The notes beneath the pieces are model-generated. The model had not been told where the DNA came from and did no database searches. It saw only the letters and a list, made by a program, of their open reading frames with translations. From assembly GCF_002116905.1 (NCBI RefSeq), contig NZ_CP015118.1, forward strand, positions 4,650,001 to 4,714,000: DNA of 64,000 nucleotides, given 5' to 3'. The stretch's first letter is position 1. Each line of letters begins with the position of its first letter. The DNA is from Piscinibacter gummiphilus (GTDB lineage: Bacteria > Pseudomonadota > Gammaproteobacteria > Burkholderiales > Burkholderiaceae_C). The position numbers and the translations under genes are program-made. This document shows positions 48,701 through 57,079 of this stretch, in pieces.

Positions 48701-51001
48701 CAGCGTGACGGCGGTGCCGGCGACGACCGTGGCCGAGCAGGTGGCGCCGCACGAGATGGAACCCGAGGTGGACGACACGGTGCCCGAACCGGACTTGGTG
48801 ACGGACAGGGTGTAGTTGGTCGGCGTGGTCACGACGAAGTTGGCCGTGACGGCGCGGTCGGTGCTCATGATGGTCGAGCAGGTGCCCGTGCCCGAGCAGG
48901 CGCCGGACCAGCCGGTGAAGGTGTAGCCGGCGGCCGGGGTGGCCGTCAGGATGGCGTTCGTGCCGGAGGCGACGGTCGTGGTGCAGGCCGAGCCGCAGTT
49001 GATGGTGCCGCCGCTGGAGGTCACGGTGCCCGAGCCGGACTTGGTCACGGTCAGCGTGTAGTTCGTGGGCGTGACGGCCGTGGCCGTGAACACCGCGTTC
49101 GTGGTCACCGCGGCCGACGTGGTGGTGGAGCAGGTGGGGTTCGTGCCGGTGCAGCTGCCGGACCAGCCCGTGAAGGTGTAGCCGGTGGCGGCGACCGCCT
49201 TCAGCGTCAGCGGCTTGTTGGCCGGGAACATGTTGCGGCAGTTGGTGCCGCAGTTGACACCCGCCGGTTCCGTGGTGACGGTGCCGGAACCGGTGCGGTT
49301 CACGGTCACGTAGTAGGCGGTGGCGCCCGACGTGGTTTCGTTGGCGTTGAACGTGGCCTGGACGCTGGCGTTGGCCGTGCCCGGCACGACGCATTCGCCG
49401 GTGCCCGTGCAGGCGCCGGTCCAGCCGGCGAACGTGCTGCCCGTGGCGGCCGCGGCGACCAGGCGCACCGAGGTGCCCTTGGTCACGGTGGACGAGCAGG
49501 CGGTGCCGCAGTTGATGCCGGCCGGGGTCGACGTGACAGTGCCGGTGCCGGCGCCCGCGCGGGTGACGGCGACGGTGATGGTCTCGGGCGGGATCACCTC
49601 GAAGGTGGCGCCGACGGCGGTGTCGTTGGCCACATTGACCGTGCAGGCGGCGGTGCCGGTGCAGGCGCCGTTCCAGCCGGTGAAGCGGTAGCCGGCGGCG
49701 GGCACGGCGGTCAGCGTGACGCTGGTGCCGACGTTGAGCTTGGTGGTGCAGGTGGCGCCGCAGTCGATGCCCACGGGGGCCGACGTGACGGTGCCATAGC
49801 CGGTCTTCGAGACGTTCAGGGACTTGACGATGGGCGCGAACTGCGCGGCGGCCGTCAGGTTCGACGTGAGCGACACCGTGCAGGTGGGCGTGGTGCCCGA
49901 GCACGACATGCCGGTCCAGCCGGTGAAGGTGTTGCCTGCCGCGGGCGTGGCGGTCAGCGTGACGCTGGTGCCGGACGCGTAGGACTCCGTGCAGTCGGTG
50001 CCGCAGCTGATGCCGGCCGGCGACGACGTGATGGTGCCCTTGCCGCCGCCGGTGACGACGGTGTTCAGCGCGATGGTGCTGGCGGGCGCGGCGGCGAACT
50101 TCGCGACGACCGACTTGGCGGCGTCGAGGGTCACCTCGCAGGCGCCGGTGCCCGTGCAGGCGCCTTCCCAGCCCGTGAACACATAGTTCGGGGCGGGGGT
50201 GGCGCCGAGGCGGATCAGCGAACCCTGGTCATACGATTCGGAGCAGTCGCCCGGGCACACGATGCCGTTGGCGTTGATGCTGGCGATGGCGCCGGCACCC
50301 GCGGACGACAGCGAGACCGACAGCAGTTGCTTCGCGACCGGCAGCTTGCTGAACACGGCGGCGACGCTGCGGGAGGCCGTCATCGGCACGGTGCAGGTGT
50401 CGGTGGCCGGGCAGGTCACGTCGCTGACGCTCCAGCGATCGAACTTGTAGCCGGTGGCGGGTTCGGCCTTCAGGGTGACCGAGACGCCGGACGCGTACGT
50501 GGCCACGCAGGTGTCGGTGGCACCCGAGGCACAGCTGACCGTGGTGTCGGCGGTGGTCACGCGACCGACCGAGAGCCCGGCGGCCGTGCCGGTGGGGGCG
50601 ACGACGGCGAGTTGCAGCGGGTACTTGGCCGCGGCCTTCGCGCTGAAGACGGCCTGCACGGTGGCGGCGTTGCCCACGGTGACCTGGCAGGGCGCGGTGC
50701 CCGTGCAGACGACCGAGTTGTCACCGGTGGTGGTCCAGCCGCTGAAATCGAAGCCGGTCTTGGGAACTGCCGTCAGCGTGACCTGGGTCCCGACCACGTA
50801 GCCTTCGCTGCAGTCGGTGCCGCAGTCGATGCCGGCGGGAGACGAGGTGACCGTGCCATCGGCGCTGGAGCGCTGCACGGTCAGTTGAGAAGTCGAACCC
50901 GCCGGAGGGGCAGTTTCGACCGCATCGCCTCCACCGCCGCCGCCGCAAGCGGCCAGCAGCGCTGAAAGCACCACAGGGGTCAGGTAACGCAGGATTTTCA
51001 T
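45749..51001 (-). CDS. Giant lipoprotein: ten Cys-rich InlB-type repeats fused to a PcRGLX/YetA-like (RIFT-barrel) lyase region
   Basis: A 1750-aa cell-surface protein. Signal and lipobox LLAAC (residues 14-19) are followed by a Gly run. Residues about 39-893 are ten repeats of about 85 aa, each with G(T/S)VTSSPAGI-CG-C and a GW-G-C-GTG-C element, so four Cys per repeat, probably two disulfides. Residues 894-1750 begin with a YetA-like RIFT-barrel (TGVPLRTGVPFPVGALTD; YWPDGSIKVALAHMVG) and continue into a helical region as in PcRGLX-type exo-lyases of rhamnogalacturonan or related polymers. Active-site residues were not assigned. It lies inside the polysaccharide locus with its own terminator. 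Confidence 0.85.
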   Translation of the reverse strand: MKILRYLTPVVLSALLAACGGGGGGDAVETAPPAGSTSQLTVQRSSADGTVTSSPAGIDCGTDCSEGYVVGTQVTLTAVPKTGFDFSGWTTTGDNSVVCTGTAPCQVTVGNAATVQAVFSAKAAAKYPLQLAVVAPTGTAAGLSVGRVTTADTTVSCASGATDTCVATYASGVSVTLKAEPATGYKFDRWSVSDVTCPATDTCTVPMTASRSVAAVFSKLPVAKQLLSVSLSSAGAGAIASINANGIVCPGDCSESYDQGSLIRLGATPAPNYVFTGWEGACTGTGACEVTLDAAKSVVAKFAAAPASTIALNTVVTGGGKGTITSSPAGISCGTDCTESYASGTSVTLTATPAAGNTFTGWTGMSCSGTTPTCTVSLTSNLTAAAQFAPIVKSLNVSKTGYGTVTSAPVGIDCGATCTTKLNVGTSVTLTAVPAAGYRFTGWNGACTGTAACTVNVANDTAVGATFEVIPPETITVAVTRAGAGTGTVTSTPAGINCGTACSSTVTKGTSVRLVAAAATGSTFAGWTGACTGTGECVVPGTANASVQATFNANETTSGATAYYVTVNRTGSGTVTTEPAGVNCGTNCRNMFPANKPLTLKAVAATGYTFTGWSGSCTGTNPTCSTTTSAAVTTNAVFTATAVTPTNYTLTVTKSGSGTVTSSGGTINCGSACTTTVASGTNAILTATPAAGYTFTGWSGACSGTGTCSTIMSTDRAVTANFVVTTPTNYTLSVTKSGSGTVSSTSGSISCGATCSATVVAGTAVTLNATPASGYTFSGWSGACSGTGACAVTVNAAASVSATFTAVPVTPTTAALTVTRGGSGSVVSSPAGISCGSTCSASFNTGTTVALTATPDAGYTFNGWSGACSGTGSCSVSLSAAASVTANFAAVQAGNGNYVSLSTVAGPAATGVPLRTGVPFPVGALTDIARLRLETEAGAEVPAQFTALAYWPDGSIKVALAHMVGNLGSATNYRVAYGSGVSRAALPRNVQITGTPGSEITVDTGLVKFAVDGKGIIQKVWRDANANGAFDTTEQVIDSGEIFMVNAKDNAEYTASAATNAVVTIEENGPMRAVIKATGSLTNSSGTRLIKYLVRYYANQGSDKVDIETSVIDDSLEANVEVVASTFPIAGKSLGMRWTYVADTAAAYRFGGENGAAYGGTVSGEHYLAQSGKFNYVNGEDKGHTFSYAGVGTGTKAPGWVALDSGNRHVALMVRDFWQQFPNELKINGKTLTAELFPARSVGATAQTSAPAPTNDDYIRANTLYFTRNGGAKTYQLRLAFDAVTPQTTALVNLNDSFQRHVLNLIATPAWYASSGVFGDLNTGASAAGTTGYNAMLMKDIYEASVEKTDGNATMFGWRDYGDRLRAGWNVVNGVRVPSFYNDTHVGANNFFTQFLRTGDQRWYGIAEIATNHFRDIDVSHGPRAGYWSTGGQPQPAGEVLAMSHESIDHQVRNLHWGHSHVSGMSDSYLLTGDKRSYDVLSEIAGWWKFVSPYFFKRPFVMGDKYREAERDYGWPLYVMNEWVRVSGDATYHKEVAGGLVDYLNQWFRTPADHIGYNPANGTISNTVINRNDAAAGTGYWTMTKMDNNMGYNATGTNPWMAGAFVGNLIKFYEADQLFTAAGKGSGLNRTQIVDMMFQGMDYIVKYGYDDTKQWFVYSEVTRTYSGGDTHIIYPLAYLDRLYKQEKAAGRLVNSSWYTTQPKWSTIATRRYDELNNLKVGASTQSFGFYGYEMVYPADYFKVMQDTLGR
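48323..50887 (-). repeat. Ten tandem ~255-bp coding repeats
   Basis: In-frame repeats within the giant lipoprotein. Units are diverged (they share the CG-C and GW-G-C patterns rather than near-identical DNA), so they look old and are probably stable. The last three units are most alike, suggesting recent duplication at the catalytic end. Confidence 0.88.
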
Positions 51002-51559
51002 AACACTCGATCGTTGAACGTCCGGTAAACCGGGGGGCCTAAGTAGCGGGCGTGGTCTGGAGGACCCTTGGGAGCACTGCCGGCGGGCCGGTAAAGTTCT
51101 CCAAGAGCTTCAGCGCAGTACGTGCCACTTCGACTCTGTGCCGCGGATTCTGCGGGCGGCCTCTGAACGTCATGTGTCGAGATGTGGGAGGTTGCCGGGG
51201 GCTCTCCGGAAGTTGGATACAGATGTGTTTCCCGAAATCACGGCCCCGAGGGGCCACTTCCGGCGGGATTGAGGCCGAATCAGCCCGGTAATCGCGACCT
51301 ATGCACGCGGAGCATGGAATTGCGGGGGGAATCCCCGGTTGATCGGACGATCGGAAAGTTCGACCACCGTCATGGGAACGTCATGCAAGGGCTGCATGAA
51401 GGGGGCCTGGAACGGCTGCATTCGTTACAAACAAACGCAACTGGCCTTCAATCAGGGGGTTGTGAGGACGAAATCGGGACGATTTACGTCACCCTGAGGC
51501 GCTCCCCGCGGTCAGACCGGGAGGAGGCCTGGGCGGGCCCGGACGAGCCCGCCGAGGTG
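51002..51559. promoter_or_regulatory. 558-base upstream region of the lyase gene
   Basis: No convincing gene is seen. Reading the minus strand from the glycosyltransferase stop, there is a GC-rich hairpin (GGCGGGC/GCCCGCC at 51532-51553, no T-run), then a long moderately AT-richer stretch, and the sigma-54-like site at 51112-51127. No strong ribosome site is visible before the ATG at 51001. The length suggests complex control or a long leader RNA. Confidence 0.5.
51112..51127 (-). promoter_or_regulatory. Sigma-54-type promoter candidate for the lyase gene
   Basis: On the minus strand TGGCACG, four bases, GCGCT: perfect -24 element and the invariant GC at -12 with correct spacing, but the TT before GC is missing. 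About 111 bases ahead of the lyase ATG. Confidence 0.45.
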
Positions 51560-52759
51560 TCAGGCCGCGACGCGGCCTTCGTCGTAGATGGCGATCAGCT
51601 CGCCGATGACGGCGTCGAGGCCGTAGCGCTCGGTGACCCGGGCGCGGGAGCGCAGGCCCATGCGGCGGGCGCGTTCGGGGTCCTTCAGCAGCGCAACCAG
51701 GGCGCGGGCGAACGCGGGGGCATCACCCGACGGCACCAGCAGGCCGTTGTCGTCGTCGAAGACCAGGTCGACGTTGCCGCTGATCTGGGTGGCGACCACC
51801 GGCAGGCCCGAGGCCATGGCCTCGAGCACCGAGTTGGGCATGCCTTCCTGGAACGACGGCTGCGCGTAGATGCAGCCGCGGGCGTGCACCGCCGGCACGT
51901 CGTCGACGGCGCCGAGGAACTCGATGCTGTCGGCGATGCCCAGTTCGGCCACGCGGGCCAGCATGGCGTCGCCCTCGGGGCCGTCGCCCGCGATCAGCAG
52001 GCGCGCCGGCACCTCGCGCACGACCTCGGCCCACGCGTCGAGCAGCACGTACACGCCCTTGACCGTGCGCAGCCGGCCCACGTACACCACGCAGGGCACG
52101 TCGGACACCGGGTCGCTGGAACGGCGGAACCGGTCGGTGTCGACCGCGTTCGGGATCATCTTGAGCATGCGGTCGGGGTACCCCGCCTGGCGCACCATGT
52201 CGCGGGTGAACTCGCTGATGCACTGCACGTAATCGACGCGCTTGACGCCCCAGTTCAGCGCCCGGATGAAGGGCTTGCGCTGGATGGTGGGGTCGAGCAG
52301 GCCGCCTTCGAATTCCCAGGCGCCGGTCACCTTGATGGCGATGGGCATGGCCAGCAGCGGCCGCACCATGCCCGCCACCGCGGCGAGGATGTGGACCGTG
52401 TGGATGTGCATGGCATCGAACGAGCGCCGGTGCCGCAGCAGCCACACGGCAAAGCTGGCGCACAGCAGCAGCGAGCCGAACTTCTTGATGTGCGGGTAGC
52501 GCAGGCGCTCGACCGGCGTGCCGTCGACGATCTCGAACGGCAGGTCGTCCGGGCGCAGCAGCGGGCACACGATGTGCACCTGGTGGCCGCGTTCGCGGAA
52601 GGCCTTGGCGAGCAGTTCGACCTGGCGCTCGGCGCCGCCCATCGCGGGATAGACGCTGTCGACCACCAGCAGGATGCGGCGGGACGGGCCGCGGGCGTCC
52701 GCGGCGGCGACCGTCTCGAGGGCCCCGGGCAGGGCCGCGGCGTTCTTACTGGGCGTCAT
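51560..52759 (-). CDS. Glycosyltransferase family 4 (GT-B)
   Basis: A 399-aa GT-B glycosyltransferase. After a short leader, RILLVVDSVYPAMGGAERQ is the acceptor-side GG loop, and the donor side carries VYVGRLRTVKGVYVLLDAW and the FQEGMPNSVLEAMASGLPVV motif with the EX7E glutamates. Its start lies 14 bases inside the end of the hydrolase gene, so it is the last gene of the long minus-strand polysaccharide operon. The sugar is unknown. Confidence 0.92.
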   Translation of the reverse strand: MTPSKNAAALPGALETVAAADARGPSRRILLVVDSVYPAMGGAERQVELLAKAFRERGHQVHIVCPLLRPDDLPFEIVDGTPVERLRYPHIKKFGSLLLCASFAVWLLRHRRSFDAMHIHTVHILAAVAGMVRPLLAMPIAIKVTGAWEFEGGLLDPTIQRKPFIRALNWGVKRVDYVQCISEFTRDMVRQAGYPDRMLKMIPNAVDTDRFRRSSDPVSDVPCVVYVGRLRTVKGVYVLLDAWAEVVREVPARLLIAGDGPEGDAMLARVAELGIADSIEFLGAVDDVPAVHARGCIYAQPSFQEGMPNSVLEAMASGLPVVATQISGNVDLVFDDDNGLLVPSGDAPAFARALVALLKDPERARRMGLRSRARVTERYGLDAVIGELIAIYDEGRVAA

Positions 52760-53708
52760 GCGACGCCTCCTGGGTGCGTGTCATCGGGGCCATCAGGGGA
52801 AAACGGGTGTTCATCCAGTGCTCGAGCAGTTCGCCCGCCTGGACCTTGGACGATTCGAAGTGGAATTCATGACTGCCATGCGGCACCAGTTCGATGGCAT
52901 AGCTGCCTCCGGCCATCGAGCCGGACAGCTCCCGGGCGAGGAAGGTGCTTTCGAACTCGATCCAGCGATTGTCCGATGAACCGAAGATCATGAGGTGGGG
53001 AATCCGCGCCGCTTCGAGGGTGCGGAAGCTGCCGATGAAACGGGGATTTTCGTCGGGAAGGAACGATTGGGGGCTCGGGACCACGGCGCGATTGTGTGCA
53101 AAAGCACCGCGGAGGTTGCGCCCGATGCCGCGGAAGTCGCTTTCGCCGCGCAACACGCGGCCCCACGCCTCGGTGGAGATCAGCTTGCGCACGTAGTTGC
53201 CCACGCGCCGGCGGGCCACCCGCGCCTGCGGCACGGCCCCCGATTCGACCGGCAGGAACGGCACCACGGGCAGCCCCATGGAGATCACACCCTGCACCGC
53301 ATCGGTGGCCGCGCCCGCGGCCAGCACCGCGCTGATGGCGCCGCCGCACAGGCCGGCCACCACGACGTGGCGGGCGCCCGACTGCTCGCGCAGGGCGTCC
53401 ACCGCGAGGCGGATGTCACCGATGTAGAGGCCCGCCTCGATCTGGCCGGCGATGTCCTCGGCACGCGCGGCCGAGAGGTGGCCGTCGCTTTCACCCAGGC
53501 CGGCCGGGTCGAAGCGCAGGGTGGCGTAGCCCAGGTCGTTCAGGCGCCGCGCGAACCGCACGTTGAGCCGGTGCGAGCCCGCCCGGTACTTGAGCCCGGA
53601 CGGCAGGAACAGCACCGCGGTGTCGGCCGGGCCCGTGGGCAGGCCCAGCATGCCGCGGCGAACGAGCCGGTCGGAGCCCGTGATCTCGACGGGACGCTCG
53701 GAGATCAT
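52746..53708 (-). CDS. Alpha/beta-hydrolase, exosortase-A-associated hydrolase 1-like, cysteine nucleophile position
   Basis: A 320-aa alpha/beta-hydrolase. The segment LPSGLKYRAGSHRLNVRFARRL is equivalent to the one in the hydrolase at 21719, and the elbow AGLCGGA places Cys121 where Ser would be. HGSHEFHFES near the C-terminus may hold the catalytic His. It overlaps the preceding hydrolase 2-like gene by ATGA. This hydrolase pair sits in the middle of the polysaccharide operon, whereas its paralogues sit behind the NRPS; a role in adding or removing an acyl or aminoacyl group is plausible but inferred. Confidence 0.82.
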   Translation of the reverse strand: MISERPVEITGSDRLVRRGMLGLPTGPADTAVLFLPSGLKYRAGSHRLNVRFARRLNDLGYATLRFDPAGLGESDGHLSAARAEDIAGQIEAGLYIGDIRLAVDALREQSGARHVVVAGLCGGAISAVLAAGAATDAVQGVISMGLPVVPFLPVESGAVPQARVARRRVGNYVRKLISTEAWGRVLRGESDFRGIGRNLRGAFAHNRAVVPSPQSFLPDENPRFIGSFRTLEAARIPHLMIFGSSDNRWIEFESTFLARELSGSMAGGSYAIELVPHGSHEFHFESSKVQAGELLEHWMNTRFPLMAPMTRTQEASHDAQ

Positions 53709-54688
53709 GCGCCCTCCCCCTGCCGGCCCGCATCGCGGCCGGCCACCTGCAGCACCAGCGCAGACAGGTCGGCCGTGAGTTCCCAGTATCGCCCCGCCTG
53801 GTCCCAGAACGTGACCGGCGGGCCCGCATGCAGGTGCACCCGAGGCAGGCCGTGCAGGTCGGCGAGCGCCGCCGACACGTCGCGGCCCGCGGTGCGCGCG
53901 AGGTGGATCACGTCCGTCTCGCCCCGGAAGTCGGCCAGCAGCGGCCGCAGCCGCGCGCCCGACAGCGACGACGCCAGTGCCTGGCCGACGTCGTGCCCCA
54001 GCACGCTGACGAACTGCCCGCGCTGCAACTGCTCCTTCAACACGGCCCGCGGCTCGCTGACCTTGTTGAAACAGGCGAGCTGGGTGGTCAGGTGAGCCCG
54101 CAGGCATTCGTCGAAGTGTTTCGCCCCGTCGAGCACCGGGGCGAGCAGCAGCAGCCGGTGCACAGGCAGCGGCCCGCGCAGCGCGGCCTCGGCCGCGACC
54201 AGGGCGCCGGCCCGCTGCGCCAGCAGGTTGATGCGAACCTCCGGCCCGAAACGCCGGCGGACCCATTCGATGGCGGACACCACGTCGTCGGTCCAGTCGG
54301 CGAGGCCGAGCCGGCGGGCGTCGCCTTCGCTTTCGCCCTGCCCTTCGTAGTCGAAGCGGAGGACGGTGGCGCCGTCGCGGGCGAAGGCCTCCGCGAGCTG
54401 CACGGTGGGGCGCAGCGCGAACGTGGCTTCCTCCAGCAGCGCGGGACAGAAGATCCAGACCTCGGCGGGATCGGGATGTTCGCCGTGCAGGGCGTGGTAC
54501 AGGGACCGGCCGCGACGGTTCTCGAAGAAGCCGCGGAGCATGGGCGCGAGGCGCGCGGCACGCAGGACGGGGGTGATGGCGGGGGGGGCGTCGAGGGTCA
54601 CGGCGGTTCTGGGTGGGAATCTGGGCCCCGTCGCCCAACTGGCCGAACGGTGAGTCTCCATGGTGGAGAAACCCGGGGCCGGTGTCAT
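53705..54688 (-). CDS. Alpha/beta-hydrolase-fold protein, exosortase-A-associated hydrolase 2-like, nucleophile replaced
   Basis: A protein of up to 327 aa. The fold core begins at LRGFFENRRGRSLYHALH and includes WIFCPALLEEATF and RFDYEGQGESEGD. At the elbow the sequence is LAQRAGA, with Arg159 at the place of the Ser, as in the hydrolase at 20922, so the substitution is shared by both copies. The ATG at 54688 overlaps the acyltransferase stop (ATGA), but it gives a 50-residue disordered leader; starts at 54661 or 54541 are alternatives, the latter giving 278 aa and a typical family length. Confidence 0.75.
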   Translation of the reverse strand: MTPAPGFSTMETHRSASWATGPRFPPRTAVTLDAPPAITPVLRAARLAPMLRGFFENRRGRSLYHALHGEHPDPAEVWIFCPALLEEATFALRPTVQLAEAFARDGATVLRFDYEGQGESEGDARRLGLADWTDDVVSAIEWVRRRFGPEVRINLLAQRAGALVAAEAALRGPLPVHRLLLLAPVLDGAKHFDECLRAHLTTQLACFNKVSEPRAVLKEQLQRGQFVSVLGHDVGQALASSLSGARLRPLLADFRGETDVIHLARTAGRDVSAALADLHGLPRVHLHAGPPVTFWDQAGRYWELTADLSALVLQVAGRDAGRQGEGA

Positions 54689-55785
54689 CCCTCCGAACGG
54701 GGGTTCGGGGCCGTTGCGGAACGCCGCTTGCTCCAGCGCCCCCGGATCCACGCCATCGCGGGCCGCTCGATCCACCGGCTGATGGCGGCGGCGAGGCTCA
54801 GCGTGACGACGATGGCCACCACCACCGCCAGCAGCGGCGGCGCGCCGTGGCGAAGCGCGGTGTCGATGACGGCGTAGCCGATGTTCTGGTGCACCAGGTA
54901 CAGCGTGTACGAGATGCTGCCCAGCCACACGAGCGGGCCGAACCGCAGCCAGGTGAGGCGGCGTGTCGCGAACAGCGCGAACACCGCCGCCGTGACGGCG
55001 CAAGCCGCGGCGCCGCCCGGCCCGTGCCACAGGCCCGCGCACAGCACGGCCCCGGCGACCAGCAGCACGTCGAGGGCATCGACCGTGCGGCGCTGCATCG
55101 CGTCGTAGGTGACGAGGCCCACCGAGAACAGCGCGGCGTACGGCAGCAGCAGCAGCTTGCTCGGGAGGTACGGCGCGTCCCGCCCGAGCAGCGCCGAGCC
55201 ACCCGCGACCACCACCGAGACCCCCAGCCACAAGGCCACCCACAGCCGGACGCGCGAGAGCTGCCCCGTCAGGTACGCCCCGAACATCCACACGTAGAAG
55301 ATCAGCTCGAGCTGCAGGCTCCAGTAGACGTGGTCGATGTGCTTCACGCCCAGCAGTTCCTGCCACATCGTGAAGTTCACGAGCAGCTGGCCCACGTGGA
55401 CCTCGCGACCCGGCAGCGGCACGAGTGTCATCACGGTGAACGTCAGCAGCAGCGCCGCCCAGTAGGCCGGGTACAGGCGCGAGAACCGGGACACGAGGAA
55501 ATGGCTGGCGGACCGCGTGCGCTGCAGCGTCATCAGGATCACGAAGCCGCTGATGCCGAAGAAGAGCTCGACGCCGTAGTGCCCGAAGCCCACATGGAAC
55601 GGCAGCGGCGTCGGGAAGCCGTACACCTCGGCGTACCGCGCGGTGTAGTGGAACAGCATGACCGCGACGGCGGCCAGCCCCCGCAGCACGTCGAGTTCGC
55701 CGAAGTGTTCCGCGGGCCGGGCCGCGCGCACGGGGGCGGCCGACGAGGCCGGCGTCGCGAGGGTACGGACCGCGGGCGAGGACAT
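54685..55785 (-). CDS. Acyltransferase family 3 (OafA/YrhL-like) membrane protein
   Basis: A 366-aa integral membrane acyltransferase with about ten hydrophobic segments. The family motif FGELDVLRGLAAVAVMLFHY, in two parts, includes the conserved RGxA and His, and the GxxxFFxxSGFVI element appears as YGVELFFGISGFVILM. Such enzymes O-acetylate or otherwise acylate extracellular polysaccharides. It is placed between the beta-propeller gene (1 base upstream) and the hydrolase pair, so transfer and possible removal of acyl groups are encoded side by side. Confidence 0.9.
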   Translation of the reverse strand: MSSPAVRTLATPASSAAPVRAARPAEHFGELDVLRGLAAVAVMLFHYTARYAEVYGFPTPLPFHVGFGHYGVELFFGISGFVILMTLQRTRSASHFLVSRFSRLYPAYWAALLLTFTVMTLVPLPGREVHVGQLLVNFTMWQELLGVKHIDHVYWSLQLELIFYVWMFGAYLTGQLSRVRLWVALWLGVSVVVAGGSALLGRDAPYLPSKLLLLPYAALFSVGLVTYDAMQRRTVDALDVLLVAGAVLCAGLWHGPGGAAACAVTAAVFALFATRRLTWLRFGPLVWLGSISYTLYLVHQNIGYAVIDTALRHGAPPLLAVVVAIVVTLSLAAAISRWIERPAMAWIRGRWSKRRSATAPNPRSEG

Positions 55786-55786
55786 C

Positions 55787-57079
55787 TCAGCGGTCCTTCT
55801 GGCGGCTGGGCAGTTCGATCACGTACGTGTCGACGTTGGGGCTGCCGTGCCAGTCCGAGCTGAACAGCATGCGGTCGCCCGAGGGGCTGATGACGACCTG
55901 CGGTTCGGCCCAGTACTTCTGCGGGCCCGCGCGGCCGCTCGAATGGTGGTGCGCCACGCGGCACACCACGCCCGTGTCGATGTTGGCGAGCGCGATCTCC
56001 TGGTCGAAGAGCTTCTCGCCCTGCAGCTTGCCCACCATCGAGACGGCCACCCAGCCCGGCGCGCGCCAGGCCACGGTGGACACGTGCGAGCCGGTGCGGG
56101 GATAGCCGTGGCCCTTGTCGGGGCCGATCACGACCTTCACCTCGCCGGTGTTGAGGTTCTCCACCACGATGTTGCCGAACGGCTTCACGTCGAACTGCGA
56201 GCTGACCTGCGCGTCGTTGCCGTTGGCGAGGGGCGCGAGCGTCGCGTGTTCGTCCCACTTGCCCTTCATGCGGCGCACGGGTGCCATGCCGCGGGTCAGG
56301 TCGATGATGTCGGACCCGCGCACCGCGAGCTTGCCCGACGGCGCCACCTGCAGCCCGCCACCGTTGCGGTCCTCGACCCAGTCGCCCGCCTTGCGCGTGG
56401 TCAGGTTGAACCACGTGGTGCGCGCGCCGCGGTCACCGCCGAGCGTGCAGCGCAGCCCGAGCGCGGTGCCGTTCCAGGCCATGTACTTCGGGTGCCCGAA
56501 ACCGAGCTTGCCTTCGCGGGCGCACTCGGGGAAGTCGGCCAGCACCTCCTTGATGCCGGTGGACACGGTGTAGCGGATCAGCTGCGACGCGGCCTGGCCG
56601 CCCACGTGCGCGATGGACGGGTAGTAGAGAACGTCCGGGTCCTTGGCGTCCCAGTAGATGTGCTCCAGGTCCGACGGACTGATCTCGAGCACCTGCCGGA
56701 AGCGGTAGGTCTTCCCGTCGTACAGCAGATGCTGCGACGGCAGCCCCGACCCCGAGAGGCCGGCGGTCTGGTACAGGATCATCAGGCTCTCGTCGGCGTT
56801 CCAGGCCGCCACCGTGGGGTACATGGGCTTGCGCACACCGGTCTTGCCCGTCTCCATCTGCACGTCGGTGATGCGCACCACGCGCGTGTGGAAACGCGGA
56901 TCCTGGAACGGCTGGCCCTTCTGCGGCCGCGGGTTGAGCGGCATCGGATGGTCGTTGAGGTCGGTGCTGACGCCCTGGCAGAGGTTCGGGCTCGCCGCCC
57001 ACGCCACCTGCGAGAGCATGAGGCCGGTCACCAGCATGCCGCGCGCGAAACGCCGTCCGGCCGATGCTTTTCCTGTCAT
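55787..57079 (-). CDS. Secreted beta-propeller protein of unknown function
   Basis: A 430-aa exported protein. A signal peptide (GMLVTGLMLSQVAWA-AS) is followed by repeated beta-strand blades with WNADESLMILYQT, DAKDPDVLYYPS, YMAWNGTALGLR and ISPSGDRMLFSSDWHG, in the style of TolB/PD40 or oligogalacturonate-lyase-like propellers. No catalytic residues can be assigned safely. It is coupled to the YdcF-like gene (ATGA) and the acyltransferase, so it is a structural part of the polysaccharide operon, perhaps a periplasmic polymer-binding or -cleaving protein. Confidence 0.75.
   Translation of the reverse strand: MTGKASAGRRFARGMLVTGLMLSQVAWAASPNLCQGVSTDLNDHPMPLNPRPQKGQPFQDPRFHTRVVRITDVQMETGKTGVRKPMYPTVAAWNADESLMILYQTAGLSGSGLPSQHLLYDGKTYRFRQVLEISPSDLEHIYWDAKDPDVLYYPSIAHVGGQAASQLIRYTVSTGIKEVLADFPECAREGKLGFGHPKYMAWNGTALGLRCTLGGDRGARTTWFNLTTRKAGDWVEDRNGGGLQVAPSGKLAVRGSDIIDLTRGMAPVRRMKGKWDEHATLAPLANGNDAQVSSQFDVKPFGNIVVENLNTGEVKVVIGPDKGHGYPRTGSHVSTVAWRAPGWVAVSMVGKLQGEKLFDQEIALANIDTGVVCRVAHHHSSGRAGPQKYWAEPQVVISPSGDRMLFSSDWHGSPNVDTYVIELPSRQKDR

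Noticed and set aside
48323..50887. Regular repeats that could suggest a CRISPR or minisatellite array
   Set aside because: Units are about 255 bases, in frame, diverged at DNA level and encode a protein repeat; there are no short identical repeats with unique spacers.
45674..50965. Open frame of about 1760 codons on the plus strand opposite the lyase
   Set aside because: It mirrors the repeats of the real gene, has no signal, domain or ribosome site, and the minus-strand protein has a lipobox and repeated Cys motifs.
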